Source: an uncultured Eubacteriales bacterium (GTDB lineage: Bacteria; Bacillota; Clostridia; Christensenellales; Aristaeellaceae). From it: a stretch of DNA of 64,000 nt. The translations under genes were made by a program, and so were the position numbers. Numbering within the stretch: the stretch's first letter is position 1; the number at the start of each line of letters is the position of its first letter. Shown one piece after another: positions 1 through 6,772 of this stretch. The stretch covers positions 1 through 64,000 of the forward strand of contig CACZHW010000008.1 in assembly GCA_902781095.1 (NCBI GenBank), in the 5' to 3' direction. Under the pieces are notes generated by a model. The model was given only the letters and a program-made list of their open reading frames with translations. It was not told the DNA's origin and ran no database searches.

Positions 1-102
1 GAATAACCGCCCGACCTATCCGACACAATGGCCAAGTGTCGGATAGGAACGGCAAAATTTTTTGCACTTCTATTGCTTCTTTATCACACATAAGCAAACG
101 TC
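1..102. other. Foreign or junction sequence cutting into dctP; 12-bp perfect inverted repeat
   Basis: This leading stretch is not dctP coding sequence: the dctP reading frame is closed by a TAA at 91-93, just before homology starts. It contains a perfect 12-base inverted repeat, CCTATCCGACAC at 15-26 and its complement at 36-47, with a 9-base loop, then an A/T-rich run. It could be the end of an insertion sequence or other rearrangement inserted in dctP, or an assembly junction. No transposase is visible in the window, so the element type is not known. Confidence 0.45.
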
Positions 103-471
103 GTGGGCATGAAGTTCTACGAGGTGCAGAAGTACTTCACCGCCGTGAACTATCAGTTCCATCCGGACCCGTTCTACGTCAACGCCGAGTGGTGGAACAG
201 CCTCCCCGAGGAGTTCCGCACCATCATCGCGCAGGTCGCCGATGAGATGGGCGACTACAACGACCGCCTGATCGACGAGAACAGCGAAGCCGCGATGCAG
301 ACCATCATCGACAGCGGCGCCGAGGTGTACGTGCCCAGCGCCGAGGAGCTGCAGGCCTTCCAGGATGCCGCCCAGAGCGTGTACAGCCAGGCTGTCGCCG
401 AAGGCATCTGCACCCAGGAAGAAGTCGATACGATGCTGAAGATCGTGGCGGACGTCCGCGCGGCGCAGTAA
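94..471 (+). pseudogene. dctP: TRAP transporter substrate-binding protein DctP, C-terminal fragment
   Basis: The roughly 125 visible residues match the last third of a DctP-type periplasmic/extracellular solute-binding protein: the GMKFYEVQKYFT segment followed by a helical C-terminus ending in DVRAAQ. The family normally has about 330-350 residues with a signal peptide, and both that and the N-terminal two thirds are missing. The frame is closed upstream by TAA at 91-93, and the GTG at 103 has no clear ribosome-binding site, so this is a truncated gene rather than a short one. It is followed by dctQ and dctM, the usual order for a carboxylate (TRAP) importer. The substrate, often a C4-dicarboxylate or sugar acid, cannot be told. 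Confidence 0.8.
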
Positions 472-502
472 TCGCACCTGAGCCTTCTTTTAAATGCCGG
501 CG

Positions 503-532
503 GGCCGGAGCAACCGCTCCGGCCTGCTTTTT
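503..532 (+). terminator. Hairpin plus T-run between dctP and dctQ
   Basis: GGCCGGAG at 503-510 pairs with CTCCGGCC at 517-524 around a 6-base loop and is followed by TGCTTTTT. It lies inside the TRAP operon, so it probably acts as a partial terminator or an RNA-stabilising hairpin that keeps binding-protein mRNA above permease mRNA. Confidence 0.7.
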
Positions 533-562
533 CCTTAAAGAAATGCCAAAGGAGCCTTCGCC

Positions 563-1075
563 ATGAATCTCAAGAAATTCGGCAAAACGGCGGTCTCCGT
601 TTATGAGGGCATCGGTGCGGCGGCGATGGGCCTGCTGGCCATCCTGGTCATCTTCACGGTCATCATGCGCTACTGCTTCTCCCTCAACTGGAAGGAGCTC
701 TCCGAGTTCAATGTGACGCTCTTCGCCTTTACGACCTTCTGGGCGATGGGCCTCAACGTCCTGCGGGGCGAGCACGTGTCCATCACGATCCTCTATGACG
801 CGGTGCCCAACGCCGCGCGAAAGGTCTTCTCCATCCTCTCCTGCATCGTCATGTTCGTGGTGGACTGGCAGTTTGTCCGTTACGGCTGGCAGTACACGCA
901 GAAGATGGGCAAGCAGATCAGCCAGGGCATGGAAATCCCCATGAAGTACATGTACGGCATCATGCCGGTGTGCGGCGCGATCTGCCTCGTGTGCATCGTC
1001 ATCAAGCTGATCGAGTACGTGCGCCGTCCGGTCAGCGAATTTGTGCCGACCAGCGCGGCGAGCCCGCTGGAGTAA
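563..1075 (+). CDS. dctQ: TRAP transporter small permease subunit DctQ
   Basis: A 170-residue membrane protein with about four hydrophobic segments, the size and layout of the DctQ small subunit (4TM). The family motif region is visible near residues 38-75, with NWKELSEFNVTLFAFTTFWA followed by GEHVSI. DctQ pairs with the large DctM subunit to make the Na+-coupled uptake channel that accepts substrate from DctP. The ATG at 563 follows an AAAGGAG site. dctM starts 19 bases after the stop, so the two are co-transcribed. A hairpin separates it from the dctP fragment upstream. With dctP truncated, the system may be without its own binding protein. Confidence 0.93.
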   Translation: MNLKKFGKTAVSVYEGIGAAAMGLLAILVIFTVIMRYCFSLNWKELSEFNVTLFAFTTFWAMGLNVLRGEHVSITILYDAVPNAARKVFSILSCIVMFVVDWQFVRYGWQYTQKMGKQISQGMEIPMKYMYGIMPVCGAICLVCIVIKLIEYVRRPVSEFVPTSAASPLE

Positions 1076-1094
1076 GAAAGGAGGAAACCGGTAT

Positions 1095-2384
1095 ATGGCA
1101 GTCGTCTATCTGCTGATCGGCCTGATCGCCTTTGCGGCGATTGGCGCGCCGCTGGCTTTCTCCATCGGCGCATCCTGCATCACCTACCTCACCACCAGCG
1201 CGCCCCAGTTCCTCTCCATGATGCCCCAGCGCATCTGGAACGGCACCTACAGCGAGCTGATGATCGCCATGCCGCTGTTCATGCTGGCGGGCGAACTGAT
1301 GAACACGGGCGGCATCACCACCCGCATCATCAACTTCTGCATGGAGATCCTGCGCCCCGTACACGGCGGCCTGGGCGAGGTGAACATCGTCGCCTCCATG
1401 ATCTTCGGCGGCATCTCGGGCTCCTCCGTGGCGGACACCTCCGCCCTGGGCTCCATCCTGATCCCCGCGATGCAGAAGGAAGGCTACCCGGCGGACGCCT
1501 CCGCCGGCATCACCGTGGCCAGCTCCACGATGGGCATGATCATCCCGCCCTCCACGCCCATGATCGTCTACTCGATGGTCAGCGGCGCTTCGGTCGGCGC
1601 GCTGTTCATGGCCGGCGCGGTGCCGGGCATCATGATCGGCCTGGTGCAGCTGGTGCTCGTCTACGTCATCAGCATGCGCAAGCACTGGCATCCGAAGCAC
1701 GTGGCCTTTGACGGCGCGCGCTTCCGCCGCAACATCCTCTCCGGCATCCCGGCGCTGCTCATGCCGCTGTTCATCATCGTTTGCGTCTCCGGCGGCATCT
1801 GCACGGCCAGCGAAAGCGCGGGCGTCGCGGTGCTCTACAGCGTGCTGGTCGGCTTCTTCATCTACCGCGAGCTGACCTGGAAGGCGGTCTGGAGCGCGCT
1901 CAAGAAGACGCTGGTCTCCTCTTCCTGCGTCATGATCATCATCGGCTTCACGCAGATCTTCACGTGGATCCTGACGATCCAGAAGGTCCCGGAGATCGTG
2001 GCCGGCTTCTTCATGAACATGAACATGCCCGGCTGGGGCATCGGCCTGCTGTTCGACGTGCTGATCCTCATCATCGGCACGTTCATCGACGTCTCCCCGG
2101 CCATCCTGATGCTCACGCCCATCATGCTGCCGGTCATGCGCTACTTCGGCTTCACCGACCTGCAGTTCGGCGCCATGATGATCGTCGGCCTGGCCATCGG
2201 CCTGGTGACGCCGCCCGTGGGCATGTGCCTCAACGCGTGCAACAAGATCAACAAGATGCCCATCGTGGACATCTTCAAGGCTGCGGCGCCGTACCTGCTG
2301 TGCAACATCATCGTGCTGGTCCTCATCAGCACCGTGCCGGCCTTTACGACCTGGCTGCCCGCGCTGCTGGGGTACAGCTTCTGA
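1095..2384 (+). CDS. dctM: TRAP transporter large permease subunit DctM
   Basis: About 429 residues and strongly hydrophobic, the usual length for DctM (about 425-430 residues, 12 TM segments). The conserved NPGN-like and glycine-rich transport motifs fit the family, for example GGISGSSVADTSALGSIL near residue 95 and IIPPSTPMIVYS near residue 150. I chose the ATG at 1095 because an AAAGGAGG site ends about 11 bases before it; the longer frame opening at 1041 overlaps dctQ. It forms the ion-coupled channel of the TRAP system with DctQ. A terminator hairpin follows at 2402-2431. The substrate is unknown. Confidence 0.94.
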   Translation: MAVVYLLIGLIAFAAIGAPLAFSIGASCITYLTTSAPQFLSMMPQRIWNGTYSELMIAMPLFMLAGELMNTGGITTRIINFCMEILRPVHGGLGEVNIVASMIFGGISGSSVADTSALGSILIPAMQKEGYPADASAGITVASSTMGMIIPPSTPMIVYSMVSGASVGALFMAGAVPGIMIGLVQLVLVYVISMRKHWHPKHVAFDGARFRRNILSGIPALLMPLFIIVCVSGGICTASESAGVAVLYSVLVGFFIYRELTWKAVWSALKKTLVSSSCVMIIIGFTQIFTWILTIQKVPEIVAGFFMNMNMPGWGIGLLFDVLILIIGTFIDVSPAILMLTPIMLPVMRYFGFTDLQFGAMMIVGLAIGLVTPPVGMCLNACNKINKMPIVDIFKAAAPYLLCNIIVLVLISTVPAFTTWLPALLGYSF

Positions 2385-2401
2385 TTTTCTCCAAAGAAAA
2401 C

Positions 2402-2431
2402 AGCTCCGTCTTTTAAAAGGCGGGGCTTTTT
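2402..2431 (+). terminator. Rho-independent terminator of the TRAP operon
   Basis: AGCTCCGTC at 2402-2410 pairs (two G-T pairs) with GGCGGGGCT at 2419-2427 around TTTTAAAA, followed by a T-run. It separates the TRAP operon from the TetR gene. Confidence 0.8.
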
Positions 2432-2459
2432 CAATGCCGCCGAAAATGCGGGCAAGGGA

Positions 2460-2508
2460 TTGACAAGTGACCTTTCGTTCACTATAATTAGTGAACGAAA
2501 GGTCACTT
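2460..2508 (+). promoter_or_regulatory. Consensus sigma-70/A promoter overlapped by an 18-bp perfect inverted repeat (TetR operator)
   Basis: TTGACA at 2460-2465 and TATAAT at 2483-2488 are separated by exactly 17 bases. AAGTGACCTTTCGTTCAC at 2465-2482 is repeated as its exact reverse complement at 2491-2508, so the -10 box lies in the 8-base centre. Each arm, extended by one base, is itself an imperfect palindrome beginning AGTGA and ending TCACT, as expected for two TetR dimers bound side by side. The tetR start codon is 20 bases downstream. Repressor bound here would cover the whole promoter, so autoregulation is the natural reading. Confidence 0.9.
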
Positions 2509-2528
2509 CACCGCGTATGGAGGTTATT

Positions 2529-3140
2529 ATGGCGAACGGCACAAAAGAAAGAATACTGGAAGCTGCACTGGAAATGTTTTCGCAGAATGGTTATGCAGGG
2601 ACAAACATACGCGAACTGAGCGCGTCTCTCGGGCTTGTGAAGTCCGGGGTCTATAAGCACTTTGAGAGCAAGGAAGCAATCTGGAATGCGCTGCTGGATC
2701 AGATGATTGCTTATTATGCAGATCACTTTGGGTCCGCAGAGCATCTGCCGCCTGTGCCGGATTCGTTGGAAGGGCTTGTCACGATGACGATGCACATGGT
2801 GAACATCACCGTTCATGATGAGAAGATCATCATGACACGTAAGGTGCTGACGCTGGAACAGTTCCGGGACGCGCGCACACGGGAATTGGCGACAAAGCAC
2901 TTCCTTACCGGACTGACGGATATGTTTACGCGGATCTTCGCAGGCATGATGGACAAGGGCCTGCTCCGGAAGGATGATCCGAAGATGCTCGCGTTTGCCT
3001 ACACAGCGCCCATCTCCGCCCTGATCCATTGGTGTGACCGGGAGCCGGAGAAAACGGAGGATGCGATCAGGCAAGTCGAGGCCTTCAGCCGCCATTTCAT
3101 CAAAACATACGGTGAGATAAAACATGAAAAAAGAAATTGA
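2529..3140 (+). CDS. TetR/AcrR family transcriptional regulator
   Basis: 203 residues, a normal TetR length. The N-terminal helix-turn-helix is clear at residues 3-50: KERILEAALEMFSQNGYAGT, then NIRELSASLGLVKSGVYKHF. The rest is a helical ligand-binding domain of no recognisable specificity. The ATG at 2529 follows GGAGG at 2519-2523; the longer frame would start inside the operator. The gene overlaps the next one (CatA-like acetyltransferase) by 17 bases, so the two are co-transcribed from the promoter at 2460, which the repressor most likely controls. The inducer is not known; an antibiotic-like or aromatic compound is a guess from the acetyltransferase and the yjdF RNA downstream. Confidence 0.93.
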   Translation: MANGTKERILEAALEMFSQNGYAGTNIRELSASLGLVKSGVYKHFESKEAIWNALLDQMIAYYADHFGSAEHLPPVPDSLEGLVTMTMHMVNITVHDEKIIMTRKVLTLEQFRDARTRELATKHFLTGLTDMFTRIFAGMMDKGLLRKDDPKMLAFAYTAPISALIHWCDREPEKTEDAIRQVEAFSRHFIKTYGEIKHEKRN

Positions 3141-3749
3141 ACCGAAAGATACGACAAGAGCTGCAGCCTATGCGCTTTGGATGAAGGCACCGAATCCGAT
3201 GGTGACCTTCTTTAAGACACTGGATGTTACAAATTTGGTCAAGGTCAGTAAAAAACGCATCTGAAGTTTAATATGCTGCTGAATTACTGTATAGGCACGG
3301 CAGCCGCACCGATAAGAGAGTTCTATATTCTTCCTGTTGGAGACAAGTTGATTCAGTATGATGCTATTGCGGTTAATACAATAGTTAAGAACAAAAACAA
3401 TGAAGTGAGTTCCTGCGATATCAGTCAATCAGCTGATCTGATCGTTTTTAATCAGGAGTATCTGAAGTACACCGCTCGAGTTGCTGAAAGCTGCACGGAT
3501 AGAGATTTGTCCGGGGAAAGTATGGTCATTGGTACATCGGCCATTATCGATACAGAGATTGATGGTGCTGTTGGAATGAACAGTGGAATATTCAATAATC
3601 CCTTTATCATCTGGGGGAAGTATCGAACAAAGTATTTGCGATATTATCTGCCGATATCGTTTCAGTTTCATCACACGCAGATGGATGGGGCGCATGCAGG
3701 AAGATTTCTGGAAAACCTGCAGAGTGAAATTAACAATTTGAGAAGGTAG
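3124..3749 (+). pseudogene. CatA-like (chloramphenicol acetyltransferase family) O-acetyltransferase, frameshifted
   Basis: Two reading frames together make one full-length CAT-family protein of about 208 residues. The first frame (3124-3264) gives the N-terminus, beginning MKKEIEPKDTTRAAAYALW, and runs into TGA. The second resumes at LKFNMLLNYCIG and ends with YLPISFQFHHTQMDGAHAG, which carries the catalytic HHxxxDG motif of the acetyl-CoA:antibiotic acetyltransferases. The break is at a run of six A (3250-3255); one extra A would restore the frame. It may be a true null allele, a sequencing error, or a product rescued by slippage on the A-run. It overlaps tetR by 17 bases and is likely controlled by it. 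Many members of this family do not confer chloramphenicol resistance, so the substrate is open. Confidence 0.8.
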
Positions 3750-3754
3750 GTTTT

Positions 3755-3910
3755 CAGATATGAAACGAGCACATCAGCATGTAGGAATTCTGGCGGCAGC
3801 TGCAGCCTATGATTCTGTTCGCGAAGGAGCTCATTTGCGCTGCGCAGTCCTGCCAGGGACATTCAAGTAGGTTCATTATATGGGAATCGGCTTGCAGATG
3901 GATAAGGTGC
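3755..3910 (+). promoter_or_regulatory. Probable yjdF-motif RNA (azaaromatic-binding riboswitch class) upstream of yjdF
   Basis: This 150-base gap sits directly before yjdF, where the yjdF-motif RNA is known to occur in Bacillota. It can fold: CTGGCGGCAG near 3795 pairs with CTGCCAG near 3855 with a bulge, enclosing smaller GC-rich helices. A short frame, ATG at 3760 to TAG at 3870 (36 codons), has no family match and is more likely RNA than gene. The call rests on gene context plus folding. I cannot align it to the family model here. Confidence 0.55.
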
Positions 3911-3911
3911 T

Positions 3912-4319
3912 GTGAAAGCATGTCTGACGGTATACTTTGAAGCCCCCTTCTGGGTTGGCGTTTTTGAACGATTTGAAGAAGGAAAACTGTCCGTGTGTAA
4001 GGTAACCTTTGGTGCGGAGCCTAAGGATTATGACGTGTGGGAATTCGTTCTGCAGCACTATGACGAACTGGTTTTCAGTCCAGCTGTAGAAATAGAAATA
4101 CGGCAAATAGCGGATAATTCAAAGCGGCGGCTCAGAAATGCAAGAAAACAAACAGAGCATAGAGGTATTGGCACAAAGTCTCAACAGGCGCTTCAGCTGC
4201 AACGTGAAGAAATGAAGACGGAACGGCGCCAGATCAGCCGAGCACAAAAGAATGCAGAAGTGCAGCGCCGTTTTGGAATGAAACAAATGAAAAAGAAGGA
4301 AAAGAGACGTGGACATTGA
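3912..4319 (+). CDS. yjdF: YjdF family protein (DUF2992)
   Basis: 135 residues, the usual length. The N-terminal domain shows the family signature: LTVYFEAPFWVGVFER, then KLSVCKVTFGAEPKDYDVWE. The C-terminal half is a highly charged, Lys/Arg/Gln-rich helix containing GIGTKSQQALQLQREE and ending KKKEKRRGH. The start is a GTG at 3912 with AAGGTG just upstream. The function of YjdF is unknown; in other Bacillota it is controlled by an RNA that binds azaaromatic compounds, and such an RNA probably lies just upstream here. Position behind TetR and a CAT-like enzyme suggests a response to small toxic aromatics, which is inference. Confidence 0.92.
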   Translation: MKACLTVYFEAPFWVGVFERFEEGKLSVCKVTFGAEPKDYDVWEFVLQHYDELVFSPAVEIEIRQIADNSKRRLRNARKQTEHRGIGTKSQQALQLQREEMKTERRQISRAQKNAEVQRRFGMKQMKKKEKRRGH

Positions 4320-4339
4320 TGAATAGGGGACTAAGAGTC

Positions 4340-4553
4340 ATGAAACAGGAATTGATTGGAGGACTTGTTCTGTGCCTGATCGGACTGGGCCTTACTGTTC
4401 GTACCGCCAGTTAAACTATGGACGGTTACAGAAAAGTGGAAAACACAGGGCGGGGAACGGCCTTCCAAAGAATACGCCGCATGGATACGAATTCTCGGCA
4501 CGGCTTTTGCCGTCGCCGGAGGCGCGCTTGCCGTAAGCGGTTTTGTAAGGTGA
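4340..4553 (+). pseudogene. Small membrane protein resembling DUF6199, frameshifted
   Basis: The first frame from ATG 4340 gives a hydrophobic helix (ELIGGLVLCLIGLGLTV) and stops at 4412-4414. The adjacent frame continues at once with VPPVKLWTVTEKWKTQGGER, then PSKEYAAWIRILGTAFAVAG, and ends at 4551-4553. Joined, the 70-residue product has the two-helix layout and the P-x-x-LW-x-x-TEKWK / PS-x-x-Y pattern seen in DUF6199-like proteins. One base is missing around 4398-4404. The function of the family is unknown. Confidence 0.6.
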
Positions 4554-4559
4554 ACGGGA

Positions 4560-4718
4560 GTGAAGGGAAAAGCTTTTCCTGTTTCCATGACAGTCCTCTG
4601 GGGGATTGTGTTTACGCAGTCGATGCACAGCCTGACGCTGGGCATCTGCATGGGGCTGCTGATGGGGATCGCCTTCGGCCTGTTTGATCCGGGCGGCGGA
4701 GGGAAAGATGACGGGTAA
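4560..4718 (+). CDS. Small hydrophobic protein of unknown function (52 aa)
   Basis: GTG at 4560 opens a 52-residue frame with two hydrophobic stretches (VSMTVLWGIVFTQSMHSL and LGICMGLLMGIAFGLF) and a glycine-rich, charged tail. An AACGGGAG site precedes it and overlaps the end of the broken DUF6199-like gene, so the two look translationally linked. I do not recognise a family. It is too short for certainty and may be part of the same decayed unit. Confidence 0.45.
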   Translation: MKGKAFPVSMTVLWGIVFTQSMHSLTLGICMGLLMGIAFGLFDPGGGGKDDG

Positions 4719-4775
4719 AGCGGCGGGTTTTACGGCTTTGACAAATGTGTACAGGGAAAAAGAGGTGGATGGCGA

Positions 4776-5495
4776 ATGAAAATCCTTGTTTTAAACGGCA
4801 GTCCCAAGCGGGAGAACAGCGATACTCTGCACATCACCCAGGCCTTTCTGAAAGGAATGAATGAAGCAGCTCGACAGGATATACAGATCATTCATGTGAT
4901 CGACAAACACATTGAATACTGTACTGGTTGCTTCTCCTGTATGAGAAACGGCGGGACATGCGTTCATGACGACGACATGCGGGGGATTCTGAAAGAGATT
5001 CTGGCAAGCGACCTGCTGATCTGGAGTTTTCCATTGTACTGCTACGGGATGCCCGCGCCGCTCAAAGCACTCCTGGACCGTACCCTTCCCCTGTCCTCGA
5101 TGGCGATGCAGAAGGTTGGCGACCGGTACGAGCACGTGGATCAGGCGGATTTCTCGCACCTGCGTTATCTGATGATCTGCGGCTGCGGCTTTCCCAACAG
5201 CAGGCACAACTTCGAGCCTGCTGCGGCACAATTCAAACTCTGCTTTCCGGGCAACCATACCATCATCGCGGTTCCGGAAAGTCCTATGTTCAATGCTGCG
5301 GAGGCGGGTGTCATCACCAAACCACGGTTAGAACTTGTGAAGCAAGCGGGAAGGCAGTATGCCGAAACGGGCGAGATAAATGAAACACTGCTGGAAGAAA
5401 TCTGCTCCCCCATGATCCCGGAGGAGCAGTATGCTGCCATCGTAAATGGAGGAATATGCTCTTCCATGCAGGAGACGGGAGGCGACGCGGTATGA
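4776..5495 (+). CDS. Flavodoxin-like NAD(P)H-dependent FMN reductase family protein
   Basis: 239 residues. The N-terminus MKILVLNGSPKRENSDT is the FMN phosphate-binding loop of the NADPH-dependent FMN reductase / iron-sulfur flavoprotein family, followed by YCTGCFSCMRNGGTCVHDDD with a CxxC pair typical of the group. The PLYCYGMPAPLKALLDR segment near residue 90 is the second flavin-contact region. It is likely a cytoplasmic FMN oxidoreductase acting on quinones or other small electron acceptors. The ATG at 4776 is preceded by AAAGAGGTGG. Its stop overlaps the next gene's start (ATGA), so it is co-translated with the GNAT. Confidence 0.9.
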   Translation: MKILVLNGSPKRENSDTLHITQAFLKGMNEAARQDIQIIHVIDKHIEYCTGCFSCMRNGGTCVHDDDMRGILKEILASDLLIWSFPLYCYGMPAPLKALLDRTLPLSSMAMQKVGDRYEHVDQADFSHLRYLMICGCGFPNSRHNFEPAAAQFKLCFPGNHTIIAVPESPMFNAAEAGVITKPRLELVKQAGRQYAETGEINETLLEEICSPMIPEEQYAAIVNGGICSSMQETGGDAV

Positions 5496-6043
5496 AGTAC
5501 GGCAAAACGGTTACACTGAAGGACGGCAGAGCCTGTACGCTCCGGAACGGAACGGAGAAAGACGGGCAGGCGCTGCTGGACCTCTTCATCCTGACCCATG
5601 CGCAGACCGGGTTTTTGATCGATTATCCGGACGAGATCACGATGACGGAGGAGCAGGAGACGCAGTTTCTGAAAGAAAAGGCGGAGAGCGCAAACGAAAT
5701 CGAGCTTCTCGCGGAGACGGGCGGCAAAATCGTCGGCTCGGCCGGGGTCTGGTGCGTCCGTAACAGGGAAAAGCTCCGGCACCGGGCCGGGTTCGGCATC
5801 AGCGTCGATCAGGCCCGGTGGGGGCTGGGCATCGGGCGGGCGCTGACGGAGGCCTGCATCGAATGCGCCAAAGCGGCGGGCTACGCGCAGCTTGAACTGG
5901 AGGTTCTTGCAGACAACGGGAAGGCGCTTGCTCTGTACAGGAGCGCGGGGTTTGCGGAATACGGCCGAAATCCACGCGGCATCAAACTGCGCGACGGCGG
6001 ATACCGGGGGCTGGTGCTCATGCGGCTGGAACTGGACGGATAA
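5492..6043 (+). CDS. GNAT family N-acetyltransferase
   Basis: 183 residues. The acetyl-CoA binding motif A is visible near residues 112-128 (DQARWGLGIGRALTEACIEC; the R/Q-x-x-G-x-G/A form), followed by LELEVLADNGKALALYRSAG, the typical beta-5/alpha-4 region. I chose the ATG at 5492, which overlaps the preceding stop as ATGA and has GGGAGGCGACGCGG in front; an ATG at 5456 is also in frame. The acceptor substrate cannot be told: the GNAT could modify a small molecule, a toxin or a protein N-terminus. Confidence 0.9.
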   Translation: MKYGKTVTLKDGRACTLRNGTEKDGQALLDLFILTHAQTGFLIDYPDEITMTEEQETQFLKEKAESANEIELLAETGGKIVGSAGVWCVRNREKLRHRAGFGISVDQARWGLGIGRALTEACIECAKAAGYAQLELEVLADNGKALALYRSAGFAEYGRNPRGIKLRDGGYRGLVLMRLELDG

Positions 6044-6055
6044 ACCGGAGGCGGT

Positions 6056-6676
6056 ATGAAAAGGCTGGTATTGTATATTCACGGCAAAGACGGCAGCGCA
6101 GGGGAGGGCGTGCACTACTAGCCCCTGTTCCCCGGCTGTGAGGTGACCGGACTGGATTATCGCAGCGCAACTCCGTGGGAGGCCGGAAAGGAAATCCGCG
6201 ATGCGGCGGAGCGCCTGAAGGGTGAGTACGGACGAATTACGCTGATCGCCAACAGCATCGGCGCGTATTTCAGTATGAATGCCGGGATTGACGGCCTGCT
6301 GGACAAGGCGTACTTCATTTCTCCCGTCGTCGATATGGAGCGGCTGATCCTGGAGCTGATGAACCGGGCGGGTGTGACAGAGGAGCGGCTGAGGGAACTG
6401 GGCGTGATTTCCACCGCGTTCGGCGAGGAACTGTCGTGGGCGTATCTGCGCTTTGCGAGGGAGCATTCTGTGACATGGATAGTTCCGACGGAGATCCTGT
6501 ACGGGGAGGGCGATACCCTGACGCCGTATGAGACGGTCGCGGCCTTTGCAAAAGCGCACGGAGCAGGGCTGACCGTAATGAAGAAAGGGGAGCATTGGTT
6601 CCACACACAGGAGCAGATGCGGTTTCTGGACGGCTGGATCAAAAGGAGCGAATCCGGCGAAGGAGAAGACACTTGA
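6056..6676 (+). pseudogene. Alpha/beta hydrolase with an in-frame amber stop
   Basis: From ATG 6056 (preceded by CCGGAGGCGGT) the frame reads MKRLVLYIHGKDGSAGEGVHY, then TAG at 6119-6121, then continues without shift as PLFPGCEVTGLDYRSATPWE to the end at 6676. The joined product is about 206 residues and has the alpha/beta hydrolase layout: the HGKDGS oxyanion loop, LIANSIGAYFS as nucleophile elbow (S in the N-S-I-G turn) and a late GEHWFHT histidine. A lysine codon AAG changed to TAG would explain the stop. TAG ends other genes here, so this is unlikely to be recoding. Confidence 0.8.
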
Positions 6677-6697
6677 TTGGACAGACTTAAAATCGAT

Positions 6698-6726
6698 GCC
6701 CCGCCCTTGCAAAGGCGGGGCTTTTT
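6698..6726 (+). terminator. Rho-independent terminator
   Basis: GCCCCGCC at 6698-6705 pairs with GGCGGGGC at 6714-6721, followed by five T. It ends the 4776-6676 transcript and separates it from the AEC carrier. Confidence 0.9.
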
Positions 6727-6772
6727 CATTACAATAGGCGGCGTTTGATTATACGAAACCGGAGGCGTGAGA

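Noticed and set aside
3250..3256. A canonical -1 slippery site (A AAA AAC) at the CatA-like frameshift
   Set aside because: The letters are there, but the zero-frame codons are AAA AAA CGC, not A-AAA-AAC, so the heptamer is out of phase. I see no clear downstream pseudoknot. Programmed frameshifting is not supported, only slippage or mutation.
3760..3870. A 36-codon frame upstream of yjdF
   Set aside because: No family match and no clear ribosome-binding site; it lies where the yjdF RNA is expected, so I treat it as RNA.
4708..4779. A 23-codon frame overlapping the flavoprotein start
   Set aside because: Too short, no ribosome-binding site, and fully explained by the neighbouring genes.
6119..6121. 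Amber recoding (pyrrolysine or suppressor) in the hydrolase
   Set aside because: Other genes in the window use TAG as a true stop (for example at 3747-3749), and no pyrrolysine genes are seen.
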